64,000 nt of DNA from Alviniconcha marisindica (Eukaryota; Mollusca; Gastropoda; Provannidae). The notes beneath the pieces are model-generated. The model was not told the origin of the DNA. It made no database searches and saw nothing but the letters and a program-made list of their open reading frames with translations. Shown here piece by piece: positions 1-24,700 of the stretch (position 1 is the first letter of the stretch; each line of letters starts with the position of its first letter). Made by a program: the position numbers and the translations under genes. The stretch spans positions 235,001 through 299,000 of the forward strand of contig JABMCL010000865.1 in the NCBI GenBank assembly GCA_018857735.1. Reading direction: 5' to 3'.

Positions 1-751
1 AGTCATTTCTTGTTGTATCTCCAGGGAGTAGACCCAGGAATAACCGTCTCTTGTGTCCCCAGGGAGTACACCCAGGACTAGCCATCTCTTGTTGTGTGTC
101 CAGGGAGTAGATCCAGGACTAACCGTCTCTTGTGTCTCCAGGAAGTAGACCCAGGACTAGCCATCTGTTGTTGTGTCTCTAAGGAGTAGACCCAGGACTA
201 ACCGTCTCTTGTGTCCCCAGAGAGTAGACCCAGGACTAGCCGTCTCTTGTGTCCCCAGGGAGTACACCCAGGACTAACCGTCTCTTGTGTCCCCAGAGAA
301 TAGACCCAGGACTAACCGTCTCTTGTGTCCCCAGGGAGTACACCCAGGACTAACCGTCTCTTGTGTCCCCAGAGAGTACACCCCGGACTAACCGTCTCTT
401 GTGTCCCAGGGAGTAGACCCAGGACTAACCGTCTCTTGTGTCCCCAGGGAGTAGACCCAGGACTAACCGTCTCTTGTGTCCCCAGGGAGTAGACCCAGGA
501 CTAACCGTCTCTTGTGTCCCCAGAGAGTACACCCAGGACTAACCGTCTCTTGTGTCCCCAGGGAGTACACCCAGGACTAACCGTCTCTTGTGTCCCCAGG
601 GAGTACACCCAGGACTAACCGTCTCTTGTGTCCCCAGAGAGTACACCCAGGACTAACCGTCTCTTGTGTCCCCAGAGAGTACACCCAGGAATAACCGTCT
701 CTTGTGTCCCCAGGGAGTACACCCAGGACTAACCGTCTCTTGTGTCCCCAG
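1..751 (+). repeat. Acceptor-derived 38-bp minisatellite (AOAH)
   Basis: About 20 tandem units of about 38 bp that continue past the left edge. Each unit holds tgtccccag followed by ggagta(g/c)accc, which is the acceptor and first ~12 nt of the exon at 752. Confidence 0.95.
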
Positions 752-13246
<12,495 letters not shown>

Positions 13247-13769
13247 GTTCCATAGTGACACAGGACCATAAAATAATAATGTACTCTTTTGTGTGCATAG
13301 CCCATTACAAAGAACCAACACACACACAGTCAAAAGGATAGCTTGAAGAGGTAAGATTTCAGATAAATTAACATCATGGCTCCCATCGAACAAAAGAAAT
13401 TAAATAAAAATACACATGCAGCAGGTTTTCACCGTTTCTTAAAAAGAAGTGTTTGAAAGTCACACAAACTGGGCACTTCCATTTTGTGTTTGGGACCAAG
13501 GTCACATGTATGGGATGTCACCTATGTCATGAGCCAACCTTTCTCTTCTCTTCATTGGCAAGAGGAAAGCAATGTGGCTGTGCTGTGAAGAATTTTAATT
13601 TGAAGAGAAAAAAGTAGGCTGTTAAAAACAAAAACAAAACAAAAAACAAATGTGATATAATGCTAAAAAGCATGCAAACAGAAATATTTGCATGTTTTCT
13701 GCTTTCAGGCCAACTTGTATCTTACCATTGTGTCTCCTTTAAGAGCAATGATCAAGGTCTTTGTGTGTA

Positions 13770-13775
13770 AATAAA
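13770..13775 (+). promoter_or_regulatory. Likely AOAH polyadenylation signal
   Basis: AATAAA lies 524 nt after the AOAH stop and is followed by a GT-rich stretch. An earlier AATAAA near 13400 is embedded in an A-rich tract and is an alternative. Confidence 0.45.
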
Positions 13776-14590
13776 TGACTGTTGGTGGAGCCATGTGATG
13801 AGCTGTCAAACTTTGTTACATGTGTAAATGAATGAATTCCGGTGGAATGAACTTTATGAACAAATGTCGATACTAATGCGTGTGTATGTACATGATCACT
13901 CTGTCAAATGAAATAATGAAGAAATCAAAATGCCAGTGATTTAAATTGCACACGCACAGAAACTCATACCGTCTGAGGTCTGTGAACCGATGGGGCTAAA
14001 AGTGGACATTTCCCAACGACATTGCACAGTAACATCAAAGAAAACCAGAAAATGATTCATTAAACTCACTTTATTTGCACAGAATGCTCAAAGCTTACCT
14101 ATATAATATATATACATACAATGATACACACACACAAAATCACCCAAACATGATCCTTTAGCATGCAACAATTTCTGCGTCTCAAGACTGATCAGATCAC
14201 CAAATGTTGCTGGGATTCTGATAGCGATACCATGACGGTGTAGAGAACACTGACCAACCTGTAGCATGGACATTTTGCAATAAATAAATTACACTACTTC
14301 TTTCCCACACCGATGCTCATAATACCAGAACAACACCCGCGACCTGTACAGGGCTCAACATTGACAGAGAGTCTGCCCGCTCCTGGCCATTTTGATGACC
14401 GACAATAAACACACAAGCAATGATTGCGTGTCTCGTTGGCTTCAGCTCAAGGCGAACAGAACTAAGCAAGCATGCTGAATGGGTTGTCGCCGAGTTGTGC
14501 CTTTAAAAACTGAGGCAACCTCTGCCAACAGCAGCCACCCAAGCATGCAAGAAATCATGGGGAATGTACGATCTATGGCGCATGTGTGTG
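13776..14590. other. Region between the two genes, no feature seen
   Basis: Unique AT-rich sequence. It is either AOAH downstream flank or the far end of the CEP192 3' UTR. Confidence 0.4.
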
Positions 14591-14885
14591 TGTGAGAGAA
14601 TGTGTGTGCATGCGTGCATGCATGTAGGTGTGTGTGCATGCCTATAGGTGTGTGTGTGCATGCATGTAGGTGTGTGTGCGTGTATGTGTGTTTGCATGCA
14701 TATGTGTGTGTGCATGCACAGGTGTGTGTGTGTGTGTGCGCGTGCGAGTGCATGCACAGGTGTGTGTGTGTGTGTGTGCGCGTGCATGTGCACAAGTGTG
14801 TATGTGTGTACAGTGTACGTGTATGCATATGTGTACAGGCATGTATTGTGAATGTTTAGTGTATGCATGTACATGCATGCATTTT
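14580..14885 (+). repeat. TG/CATG-rich low complexity
   Basis: Degenerate TG repeats with GCATGCATG and (c)acaggtgtgtg units. Confidence 0.9.
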
Positions 14886-15064
14886 CCCCACAGACTGTAG
14901 ACGTACCCACTAGGGGCGGTTTTCAGCAGCAGGCAGCATTTGTTTTTCCTTCTGCATGAACAGCACCAAGCTAGCAATAGTAACATACACCCACCTGGAG
15001 TTCATTAGTAGCATGCAGCTGTTCTGTTCTTTTTTCTTCTACAGGAACACCACCACGATGACAC

Positions 15065-15225
15065 CTGTCCTTAATAATCAGTTTAAATGCAATTACTCAA
15101 TTTGATTCTGGCAGTATGTATGAACAGTTTAAATGTAATTACTCAATTTAAATTTGGCAGTATGTATGAACAGTTTAAATGTAATTACTCAGTTTAATTT
15201 TGGCAGTATGTATGAACACATTGAT
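15065..15225 (+). repeat. ~53-bp repeat, three copies
   Basis: The unit contains aatttggcagtatgtatgaa and cagtttaaatgtaattactc. Confidence 0.88.
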
Positions 15226-15494
15226 CTGAGGTAGAATATTTTAAAAAGTTCCATCTGCACAGCTATAGTCAACAAATACATGAGCATTGTTTAAACTGGT
15301 ACCGCACATCTAAGTCTAGAGAAATCTGAGTTTTCTTTTTTTTGTCATAACATCTGAACACATTTTCGGTAACTGCAATGGAAGGAAAGCTCCTTTGTGC
15401 ACTAACAAAACTTGAACAACCCCAGCAAGTACTCACTGAATGCACACACACAGATCGGCCAAAGAGCAAGTTAAAAGCATGCTGTGACGAAGGC

Positions 15495-15790
15495 CATCAG
15501 TAATGTGGGCAGAGACCATATGATTCTGTTGTCACTAGCAACGGACACATCAAATAAGAACAATTCACAGTAGCTGGCAGAGACAATATGATTCTGTTGT
15601 CACTAGCAACGGACACATCAAGGAAGAGCGACTCATAGTACTTAGCAGGGACCACATGATTCTGTTAACACTAGCAACAGACGCATCAAATCAAAACAAT
15701 TCATAGTAGTTGGCAGAGACCGATATGATTCTGTTGACACTAGCAACGGACATATCAAGGAAGAACGATTTACAGTAAACTTTGTAGTCA
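15495..15790 (+). repeat. ~68-bp repeat, four copies
   Basis: The unit contains tatgattctgttgtcactag and caacggacacatcaa. Confidence 0.9.
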
Positions 15791-17030
15791 AGGCACATAG
15801 TTCCCAACATCACTGCTGAAGTCATAGGAATGACATAGTCTATGAACATCTACATTTCTGTGAGTGCACAAGCATAGAAAGAAGAGGAGTGGGAAGCTGG
15901 CAATGTAAGAATACCTTTCATAGCAACATTTTGCTTACGAACCCGCCCTCCCCCCACCCTTAGTATTACAATGACTGAAGGGACGAGAATTAGTAGTTAC
16001 TTCTTGGATTTTAACTTCCCGGCAACTGCATGGGTCATGCCGGGATGAAGGAGACCACACCAACATTTTTGTACACTGTAGTAGACGCCAACATTTATGT
16101 ACAACCGGAATCACACAACCGTTACATGTTTATTACATTGTCTCCACAACATCCCCCCACTCCCCAAACATGAAGCCAGAAAGGCACCATTCCTGTTCAC
16201 AGGGAACTGGGAGCTATCACAATGCTTATGACACTGAAGCTGATCACAGACAAAGGCAGGCAGCAGTGAAATCCTGCTGTTAAAGCTGTAAGCTCAAATT
16301 TGCCGAGACAGAATGTTTCCTCTGCTCAGTGATGCTATCTAGGCACAAATTGAAAAAAAAAGGCCAAACAAAGAAGTGATGGATGTCATATGACTACAAA
16401 AGTACAATTGTACAAATACAATGTTGAGATTAATCACTAATAATACTGTACCACTGAACAGTTGTCATTTTCATGGCACAATCTCATGCACTTGCACAGT
16501 TCTGCTGTGACCACAAAATTCCAGACAGCATTTTTTCATGTTGATTACATACAGTGCATATTATATTATACATATATATACACGCACACACTTACTCTTC
16601 ATGGTCCCATACTCATTTCACACATCTGTTTCCTTCTTGAAATTCTTCATTTAGGATGAACAAACGAAGGGAATTAATTAACAGCACTTGACAGATGTCG
16701 CATGTATAACAAGGGACACACAACTGGCCTGATGTGTGGGTAAATACAAGGTACATAAACTCGTACAAAGGCACATTCTCATGGCCGCTTCCTCGTTCAG
16801 TTTAAATGCTGGTACTGTGAACCATGTCACATGTTTGTGGTGCCAGTTTGGGAGATGGAAGCAACCACCGTTACAAAGCAAGACCCAGGCCAGCATCCCT
16901 GTCACCAAAACACCACCACCCTCATCAATACAAAAAAGCAACCAGGAAGACAAGTCTGCTGAGCACATTGAGCAGGAATCCCTCATCCCCCACCCCCACC
17001 CTCCACCATGACCAGGAAGCAAACAGTGCT
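15790..17030. other. Region between the two genes, no feature seen
   Basis: Largely unique sequence with no supported open frame. Possibly CEP192 3' UTR. Confidence 0.4.
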
Positions 17031-17335
17031 AAGAAGAGCAGGCATTCAGAAGTTGAAAGCCAATGAATAGGGCTTTCTGTGGACACACTGTCGTAAAGTA
17101 GGCATTTAAAAGTTGAAAGCCAATGAACAGGGATTTCTGTGGATATACTGTCACAAAGCAGGCAATCAAAAGTTGAAAGCCAACGAATAGGGCTTTCTGT
17201 GGATACAATGTTACAAAGCAGGCAATCAAAAGTTGAAAACCAATGAATGGGGCTTTCTGTGGCTACACTGTCACAAAGCAGCCATTCAGAAGTCGAAAGC
17301 CAGTGAATAGGGCTTTCTGTGGATACAATATCTTG
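17030..17335 (+). repeat. 60-bp repeat, five copies
   Basis: The unit contains aaaagttgaaagccaatgaa and agggctttctgtggata. Confidence 0.92.
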
Positions 17336-17339
17336 ACAA

Positions 17340-18690
17340 CGGATCAAGTTCTGGCACACAATTGTGTTGCAAAATGTTCTAGCATTGCATGCACTCAGCA
17401 CTGCAATGTGTGCAAAAAACATAGGCCACAAACTATGTACACATGCACTGACCAGCATATATACATCCATGCATGCACAGACTGCAAACTATGTACCAAA
17501 CACAGACCTGTCTATATGTACACAATATACACACATGTGCAAACTATGTACCAAACACAGACCTGTCTATGCACACAATATACACACAGACCATGTCTAT
17601 AAAATGTACACACAAACTATGGCAGGTTCACATCTGCATGGTACAGTGTGTGCACTTTGTTATCACACGAAACTGTTTTATCCATACGTCAACACTTTAC
17701 TATTCTTTTTTTAGGCCCACAAATGTGTGGATTGCATCCTGGTGTACCACAACAAGCGTCTACAAGAAGATACATCATTCAGTCTCTGAAGTGTCAGTAG
17801 AATGCAGTCACTCAACACACACACAAACATGCACAGAAAGCAACTGATCTTTTCTGTATGAAAAGGAAAACAAACAAACCCCAAACGTTTTAATAAATTA
17901 AACTTCTTTTTTTCTTTTCTTTTTTCAAATTTAAAGATATCCCTTGGGTTCAAATACCATACACATTTATTTGTATTACCAAAAATTCTTGGTTATGTGT
18001 TTTTGTGACCCTTCTGAGGGCCGTACTGATATTAAAACACATCACTAAAAATAGAGAACGCCTTCATCACAATACGAAGCAGAACAAAGGCACATCCATG
18101 AAACTTGTTTGCGCACAATAGCTTGACCAGTTACAAGTAAGGATGGGGGGAAGGGGGGGGGGGGGGGGGGGTGTTAAAAGACTCAAAATTTCAGAATGTC
18201 CATATCATGATTTGGCAGTTCGCAGGGAATTACAGGCCAGTTTGTGTCATTCCATCTTGACAATTTCTGAAGGTTAAAGCAGGCATACATCGTTTACAAT
18301 TCAGGCACTGATAAAATTTGTATGGATCCCCTTGGGCAGAAGTTCTGATGAACCAGGCAGTTAATTACTCAGGGTCTTTGACAAAGAAAACAATGGTTAA
18401 AATAAACACACAAACCAACCGCATCCTTGCCCTTAGGCTTGAGACATCCTCTGATGTCTTTGTCAGATTCCGCCATTCAATGCTCACGGCAAAATGGGGA
18501 AGAAAAAAACATTTTCATTATATCCTGAATTAAGCAGTTTGGTTTCAAATTCTGCAGCCAAAATATTGAAGGCAGGCAATTTCCAAACTCAGGATCAGTT
18601 CAGCTATCCAGCAGTATTAAAAATATAATTTTAAATGCGAATAAAACGACAGCAGTCATGGTCATAAATGAAATTAATAAAGGCAGTCCT
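17340..18690. other. Region between the two genes, only short repeats
   Basis: A duplicated aaactatgtaccaaacacag near 17490-17560 and a G run at 18147-18170. Nothing else is recognised. Confidence 0.4.
17966..17971 (-). promoter_or_regulatory. Candidate CEP192 polyadenylation signal
   Basis: AATAAA on the minus strand. Others occur at 16129-16134 and 14070-14075. No feature in the sequence decides between them, so the 3' UTR length (about 3.7 to 7.6 kb) is open. Confidence 0.2.
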
Positions 18691-18699
18691 GTCTTCTTC

Positions 18700-18885
18700 T
18701 CACACATAAAAAGGATCCTTTCCCAAAGGAACTGGCATGCTTAGCAACTGTCCATTTCTTTAATGTAATAAAGGATCCTGTCCCAAAGGAACTGGCATGC
18801 TTAGCAACTGTCCATTTCTTTAATGTAATAAAGGATCCTGTCCCAAAGGAACTGGCATGCTTAGCCATCGCCCCTTTCTTTACTG
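18700..18885 (+). repeat. 60-bp repeat, three copies
   Basis: The unit contains cccaaaggaactggcatgct and tagcaactgtccatttcttt. Confidence 0.93.
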
Positions 18886-19369
18886 TAATACCATCCGCTG
18901 CTCCAAAATCCTCCCTTGTGGAGGACTGGCAAATATTTACACAGCATCTAGCTCACAAAAACAAGGGGGTCAAGCAGACACTGGGGAAGACTGAGCACTT
19001 AAGTAACACTACGTACTACCAATGTGCCAGTAAACTGATAAAGGTTCGGTTTGATGGAGCTGGCACTGTCCACTCATAGCAAACAAGGGTCCACTGAAAC
19101 ACTGCTGACAGGGTAGACCTGCTGCAGCCTTGTAAAGTTAACTGCAGCTGTTGCAGCCTTACCACGAGACAACCCAAATTTGCTGCAAGAGTGGGAGAGG
19201 AACAAAACGATTGGAGAAGAAAAAAAGGCGATCTGCTGGACTTGCTGGTGCTGAGTTGAGCTGAACAAGCTGTGTCAGTTCAGCTTGCTCCCCACTTTAC
19301 AAACCAACCTCACCTCGACTCCACTCTAACGGAATGGATGGAAGGTAACTTCCTGGCGACAATTCCTCC

Positions 19370-19745
19370 TCTAGACTTGAAAAACAGTACACAGCCCTAA
19401 ACATAAGCTCTTTCAATTCAACACATTCTAGGCATGTTGATGGCAATTTCTCCTCTAGACTTGAAAAACATGAGGCCCTTTGGGCTGCCCTTTAGTACAC
19501 AGCCCTAAACATAAACTCTTTCAATTCAACACATTCTAGGCAGGTTGGCAGCAATTTCTCTTCTAGACTTGAAAAACATGAGGCCCTTTTGATTGCCCTT
19601 CAGCACACAGCCCTAAACAGGAAATCCTTCAATTCAACACGTTCTAGGCATGTTGATGGCAATTCTTCCTCTAGGCCTGAAAAAACATGAGGCCCTTTTG
19701 ACTGTAGCCCTAAATACACTCCTTCAACACATTCTAAGCGTGTTT
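19370..19745 (+). repeat. ~115-bp repeat, four copies
   Basis: The unit contains caattcaacacattctaggc and ttgaaaaacatgaggcccttt in part. The last copy is truncated. Confidence 0.88.
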
Positions 19746-20329
19746 CCCAGGACTGTTAAACTCAGGTCTGTCCTGGAGATCACACAATGAAGACCCTTTG
19801 AATTAAAGTAATCTTAAACGCATTGGGGCTAAAATTCACTTCACATTTCATATATCAAAGTTTAAACCGAGAGCGTAGGTCTCAATCTGGCAGGGGTTTG
19901 CATCAAACAGAAGCATGTGGTTCACATTCCTGAACCCTTGACAGCAAGGGGGATGTCTTGTCTGGTATTACAGCAAATCACAGACCCGCAGAATGAACTC
20001 GGACAGCACAGACAGTCACAAAGCTGCACCTCTTAGCAAATGTCTCGTCAGTTCAGACCACATGCATGGGATCACTGTTGAAAGACCACAACCTCTGCAA
20101 TATACATGCTGACAGATCGCAAAGCTGGTAACCTTGGAGATGGATGTCAACAGATCACGAGTCTATAATGTTTGAGATGCATGGTGACAGGTCACAGGTG
20201 TGCCATCACCGCGACTGGTCTGATTACAAGCTGTAACCACAGGGATGACGTTGACAGGTCACAAGACTACACCCTTGAGATGCACAGCAAAGGTCTTGCT
20301 CAGCTAGGGCGGACGACAAGCTTGTGCCC

Positions 20330-20580
20330 TTCAGGTGTTGACAAATCACAAGCCTGTACTACTGAGGTTCTGTCAACAAATCACAAGCCTGTACTACTGA
20401 GGTTCTGTCAACAAATCACAAGCCTGTACTACTGAGGTTCTGTCAACAAATCACAAGCCTGTACTACTGAGGTTCTGTCAACAAATCACAAGCCTGTACT
20501 ACTGAGGTTCTGTCAACAAATCACAAGCCTGCATTACTGAGCTTCTGTCAATAAATTACAAGCCTGTACCACTGAGATGT
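20330..20580 (+). repeat. 35-bp subarray A of the CEP192 3' array
   Basis: About seven units with aatcacaagcctgtactact and gaggttctgtcaac. It shares the cacaagcctg core with the next two subarrays. Confidence 0.93.
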
Positions 20581-21275
20581 TGACAAACCATAAGCCTGTA
20601 CCACTTGAATGATGTTGACGGATCACAAGCCTGTACTACCAAGGTTCTGTCAACAAACCACAAACCTGCACCACTGAAATAATGTTGACAGACTACTAGC
20701 CAGTAGCAGTAAGATGATGTTGACAGACCACAAGCCGGTAGCACTGAGATGATGTTGACAGACCACAAGCCTGTAGCACTGAGATGATGTTGACAGACCA
20801 CAAGCCTGTAGCACTGAGATGATGTTGACAGACCACAAGCCTGTAGCACTGAGATGATGTTGACAGACCACAAGCCTGTAGCACTGAGATGATGTTGACA
20901 GACCACAAGCCGGTAGCACTGAGATGATGTTGACAGACCATAAGCCTGTAGCACTGAGATGATGTTGACAGACCACAAGCCGGTAGCACTGAGATGATGT
21001 TGACAGACCACAAGCCGGTAGCACTGAGATGATGTTGACAGACCAAAGCCTGTAGCACTGAGATGATGTTGACAGACCATAAGCCTGTAGCACTGAGATG
21101 ATGTTGACAGACCACAAGCCGGTAGCACTGAGATGATGTTGACAGACCACAAGCCGGTAGCACTGAGATGATGTTGACAGACCATAAGCCTGTAGCACTG
21201 AGATGATGTTGACAGACCACAAGCCTGTAGCACTGAGATGATGTTGACAGACCATAAGCCTGTAGCACTGAGATG
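20580..21275 (+). repeat. 35-bp subarray B of the CEP192 3' array
   Basis: About 18 units with gatgatgttgacagaccaca and agcctgtagcactga. Two main variants (agcctgtag and agccggtag) alternate. Confidence 0.95.
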
Positions 21276-21640
21276 AGATGACTGATCACAAGCCTGCATC
21301 ACTCAGATGAGATGACTGATCACAAGCCTGCAGCACTGAGATGAGATGACTGATCACAAGCCTGTAGCACTGAGATGAGATGACTGATCACAAGCCTGTA
21401 GCACCGAGATGAGATGACTGATCACAAGCCTGCATCACTGAGATGAGATGACTGATCACAAGCCTGCAGCACCGAGATGAGATGACTGATCACAAGCCTG
21501 CAGCACTGTGATGAGATGACTGATCACAAGCCTGCATCACTGAGATGAGATGACTGATCACAAGCCTGCATCACTGAGATGAGATGACTGATCACAAGCC
21601 TGCATCACTGAGATGAGATGACTGATCACAAGCCTGTGCC
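21275..21640 (+). repeat. 34-bp subarray C containing the CEP192 stop codon
   Basis: About ten units with gatgagatgactgatcacaa and gcctgcatcac. The first unit on the minus strand includes the last codons and the TGA of CEP192. Confidence 0.95.
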
Positions 21641-21758
21641 CTTCAGATGCACGGTGAAGGTCTTGCCCAGTGCAGGAGCGCAGAACACCATGGTGTCTGC
21701 GAAGGAGCCAGGTGCAGTGGGACCAAACTCAATGGGATACTTCAAGAACCGTTTCTTC
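21626..21758 (-). CDS. CEP192: CEP192 terminal exon with stop
   Basis: 133 nt, phase 2 in. It encodes [20 protein letters not shown] and ends [13 protein letters not shown], the typical closing strand of a PapD-like domain. The acceptor is ctgttgcag. The stop codon lies inside the first unit of a 34-bp tandem array. Confidence 0.92.
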
Positions 21759-24700
21759 CTGCAACAGGAAAAGAAAAAAGAAAAAAATCATGAGGAAAAG
21801 CTGGCTCAGAGCGAGCGTGGAATCATAAACATCTTGCAGTAAGTATTACGCTCAATCAACCCACTAGGATCAGATTTTTGATAACCCCTCCGCTTTCTGT
21901 CTAGCACTGTGGGCTAAAAATGGAATTTGGCTCGGGGGGGGGCGGGGAATTAATGCACCCAATAGGCTCTTTGTCAAAGAGTAGGAATCTCTCCTTTTTT
22001 TCACAACTTCTGGCATTTAATTCTGACAGGAGAATATGGTGTGTGTGTGTGTGTGTGTGTACTATCTTGCAAATGGTGTGTGCACTAACATTACCTTGCA
22101 AATGGCATGTGTGTGCTAACATTACCTTGCAAACAGTACGTGCGTACTGGTGTTATCTTGCAAACAGCTTGTGTGTGCTAACACTATCTTTCAAATGGCT
22201 TGTGTACTAACGTGATCTTGAAGCTGCGGTGCTTGATTCTGAAGGGTGGCTTAGGAGCCTCAGCCTCCAAGTCGACGTTGTGGTCCAGGCTGTTCTTCAG
22301 CTCGATCTTCACCTGTGTCACCTGCCCGACCTTGGTGTCGGTGAAGGTCACCTCTTGGTTCATCAGCTGAAGCTCCTGAACAGAACTGTGAGCACGCTCA
22401 CCTCTGCAACATAAAATGCTATATAGCAGACCTGTTTACACTCAAATACAGATAAGAAGAGTACACTTCCATGAGTTATTTTCGGTTTTATTTTTGCTCT
22501 CAATGAAAAGAATCTGGAATTAATTTCAACACAGGCTTCCAGAAAAAATGCTGAATGCTCATACTTTGCAGCAGAAACCAAGCCTCACTTTGAACTGCCC
22601 GAGAATTCAGTGCCAAGACTACACAAAGCGCAATACAGAAACTGACACCATGGCAGCGAGTTGTGGAACTTACACATGCGCCACTGAAAACACAGAACTG
22701 GTCATAATCCGGGCTGGAAAAACAAATGAACTGCAAAACAGGTCTAGAAATATTTACAATCATGTTTAATTTTCAAATGCTGAAAATGTAAGCGCACAAA
22801 TTACGCCCAAATTGTAAGAGTAAACAGGTGGTACGTTAGGGACTGTTAAGGCCAGGAAGTGAGGGAGCAGGAAAAGACGTCAACTTGCAATTCACTCCTG
22901 CCCCTGTCATTGTTTTTCACAGGGTTCTTTGCCAGTACTGACTGTGCTGAACAGTAAAATCAGCCTCAGGAGAACTGGATGCTGTAAGCCAAAGGTAGGG
23001 AGGGTACAGACATGTTCACATCCTGATGCTGTCATTCCATTTGCTATACCTTGGAGTCTGACTTAGAAGTCAAGCCATATTTATATTTATATTAACCACT
23101 ATTTGTTAACACTGCATTCACTGCTGATTTTGATACACCACTCCATCTGGTGACACATCAGATTTGCCTTGCTCCCTGACACACCCTGCGACACACCAGA
23201 CATGTCCAACACCTTACTCAGCTGATGACGCACCAGGAATGTCCAGCACCTGACTTACCCTGTGACACAGTAGTACCCTCTGACACACCAGCAACATCCA
23301 ACACCTGACTCACCTTGTGACACACCAGCAACGTCCAACACCTGACTCACCTTGTGACACACCAGCAACGTCCAACACCTGACTCACCCTACAGCACACC
23401 AACAATGTCCAACACCTGACTTACCCTATGACATACCAGCAATATCCGACACCTAACTCACCCTACAACACACCAGCAATGTCCAACACCTGACTCGCCT
23501 TGTGACACATCAGCAACATCCAACACCTAACTCACCCTACAACACACCAGCAATGTCCAACACCTGACTTGCCTTGTGACACACCAGCAATGTCCCAATG
23601 CCTGACTTGCCGTGTGACACACCAGCAATGTCCAACACCCAACTCACCTTGTGAGGCACCAGCAACATCCAACACCCACCCTATGGCACACTGACAATGT
23701 CCAACACCTGACTCACCCTATGACACACCTGCATCATCCAACACCCGACTCGCCTTGTGACACACCAGCAACATCCAACACCTAACTCACCCCTATGACA
23801 CACCAGCAATGTACAACACCCGACTCGCCTTGTGACACACCAGTAATGTTCCCAGCCTGACTCGCCTTGCGACACACCAGCAATGTCCAACACCCGAATC
23901 ACCTTGTGACACACCAGCAACATCCAACACCCGAATCACCTGTGTGACACACCAGCAACACCCAACACCTGAATCACCTTGCGACACACCAGCAACATCC
24001 AACACCCGAATCACCTTGCGACACACCAGCAACATCCAACACCTGAATCACCCTGCGACACACCAGCAATGTCCAACACCCGAAACACCTTGTGACACAC
24101 CAGCAATGTCCAACACCCCGAAACACCTTGTGACACACCAGCAATGTCCAACACCTGACTCACCTTGTGACACACCAGCAATGTCCAACACCTGACTCAC
24201 CTTGTGACACATCAGCAATGTCCAACACTTGACTCACCCTCTCTCCACCGAGTTGCAGTGCTTCTCCTGCAGGGGCGTTCTGTTGGCTGTGACACTGGTC
24301 TTGTCCTGGTCCACCCGATCCCAGGTGGGTTTTCTGGATGGCAGGCTTTCTTTGCCGCTTACCTGTGCACGCAGTTTGTGTTTGAAAATGAAGCATGTTG
24401 CCAAGTAAAAGCTGGAGAAATGGGTGTACCGCTGGGGTGGGGTGGCAGTGGTGGAAGGGAGGGATGGAGGGAGGGAGGAGGGCAGATCAGAACTGCTTTA
24501 TCTAGGTCACAGCCCACAAACAGGGCAACATCTACATTACAAAACTGTGTTGTAGGCTATATACAAAACTATACTGTAAGCTACACACTAAAGTGTATTG
24601 TAAGCTATACACATAGCTGTACTTTTAGCTATACACACAAGTGTATTGTAAGCTATACACATAGCTGTACTGTAAGCTATACACAGAACTGTATCATAAG

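Noticed and set aside
1..751. Whether the acceptor and donor arrays are just an assembly collapse or expansion artefact.
   Set aside because: Units carry ordered point differences (gtagac versus gtacac; tacact versus tgcact) in blocks, as real arrays do. It cannot be excluded without reads.
20556..21302. A 248-codon repetitive frame on the minus strand.
   Set aside because: It lies downstream of the CEP192 stop within the 34/35-bp arrays. The period is not a multiple of 3, so the protein cycles through the same DNA in three frames.
23150..24237. Regular 37-bp repeats that could suggest a CRISPR array.
   Set aside because: Units are directly adjacent with no unique spacers and the genome is a split-gene eukaryote. 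The same reasoning rejects the 34-57-bp arrays elsewhere.
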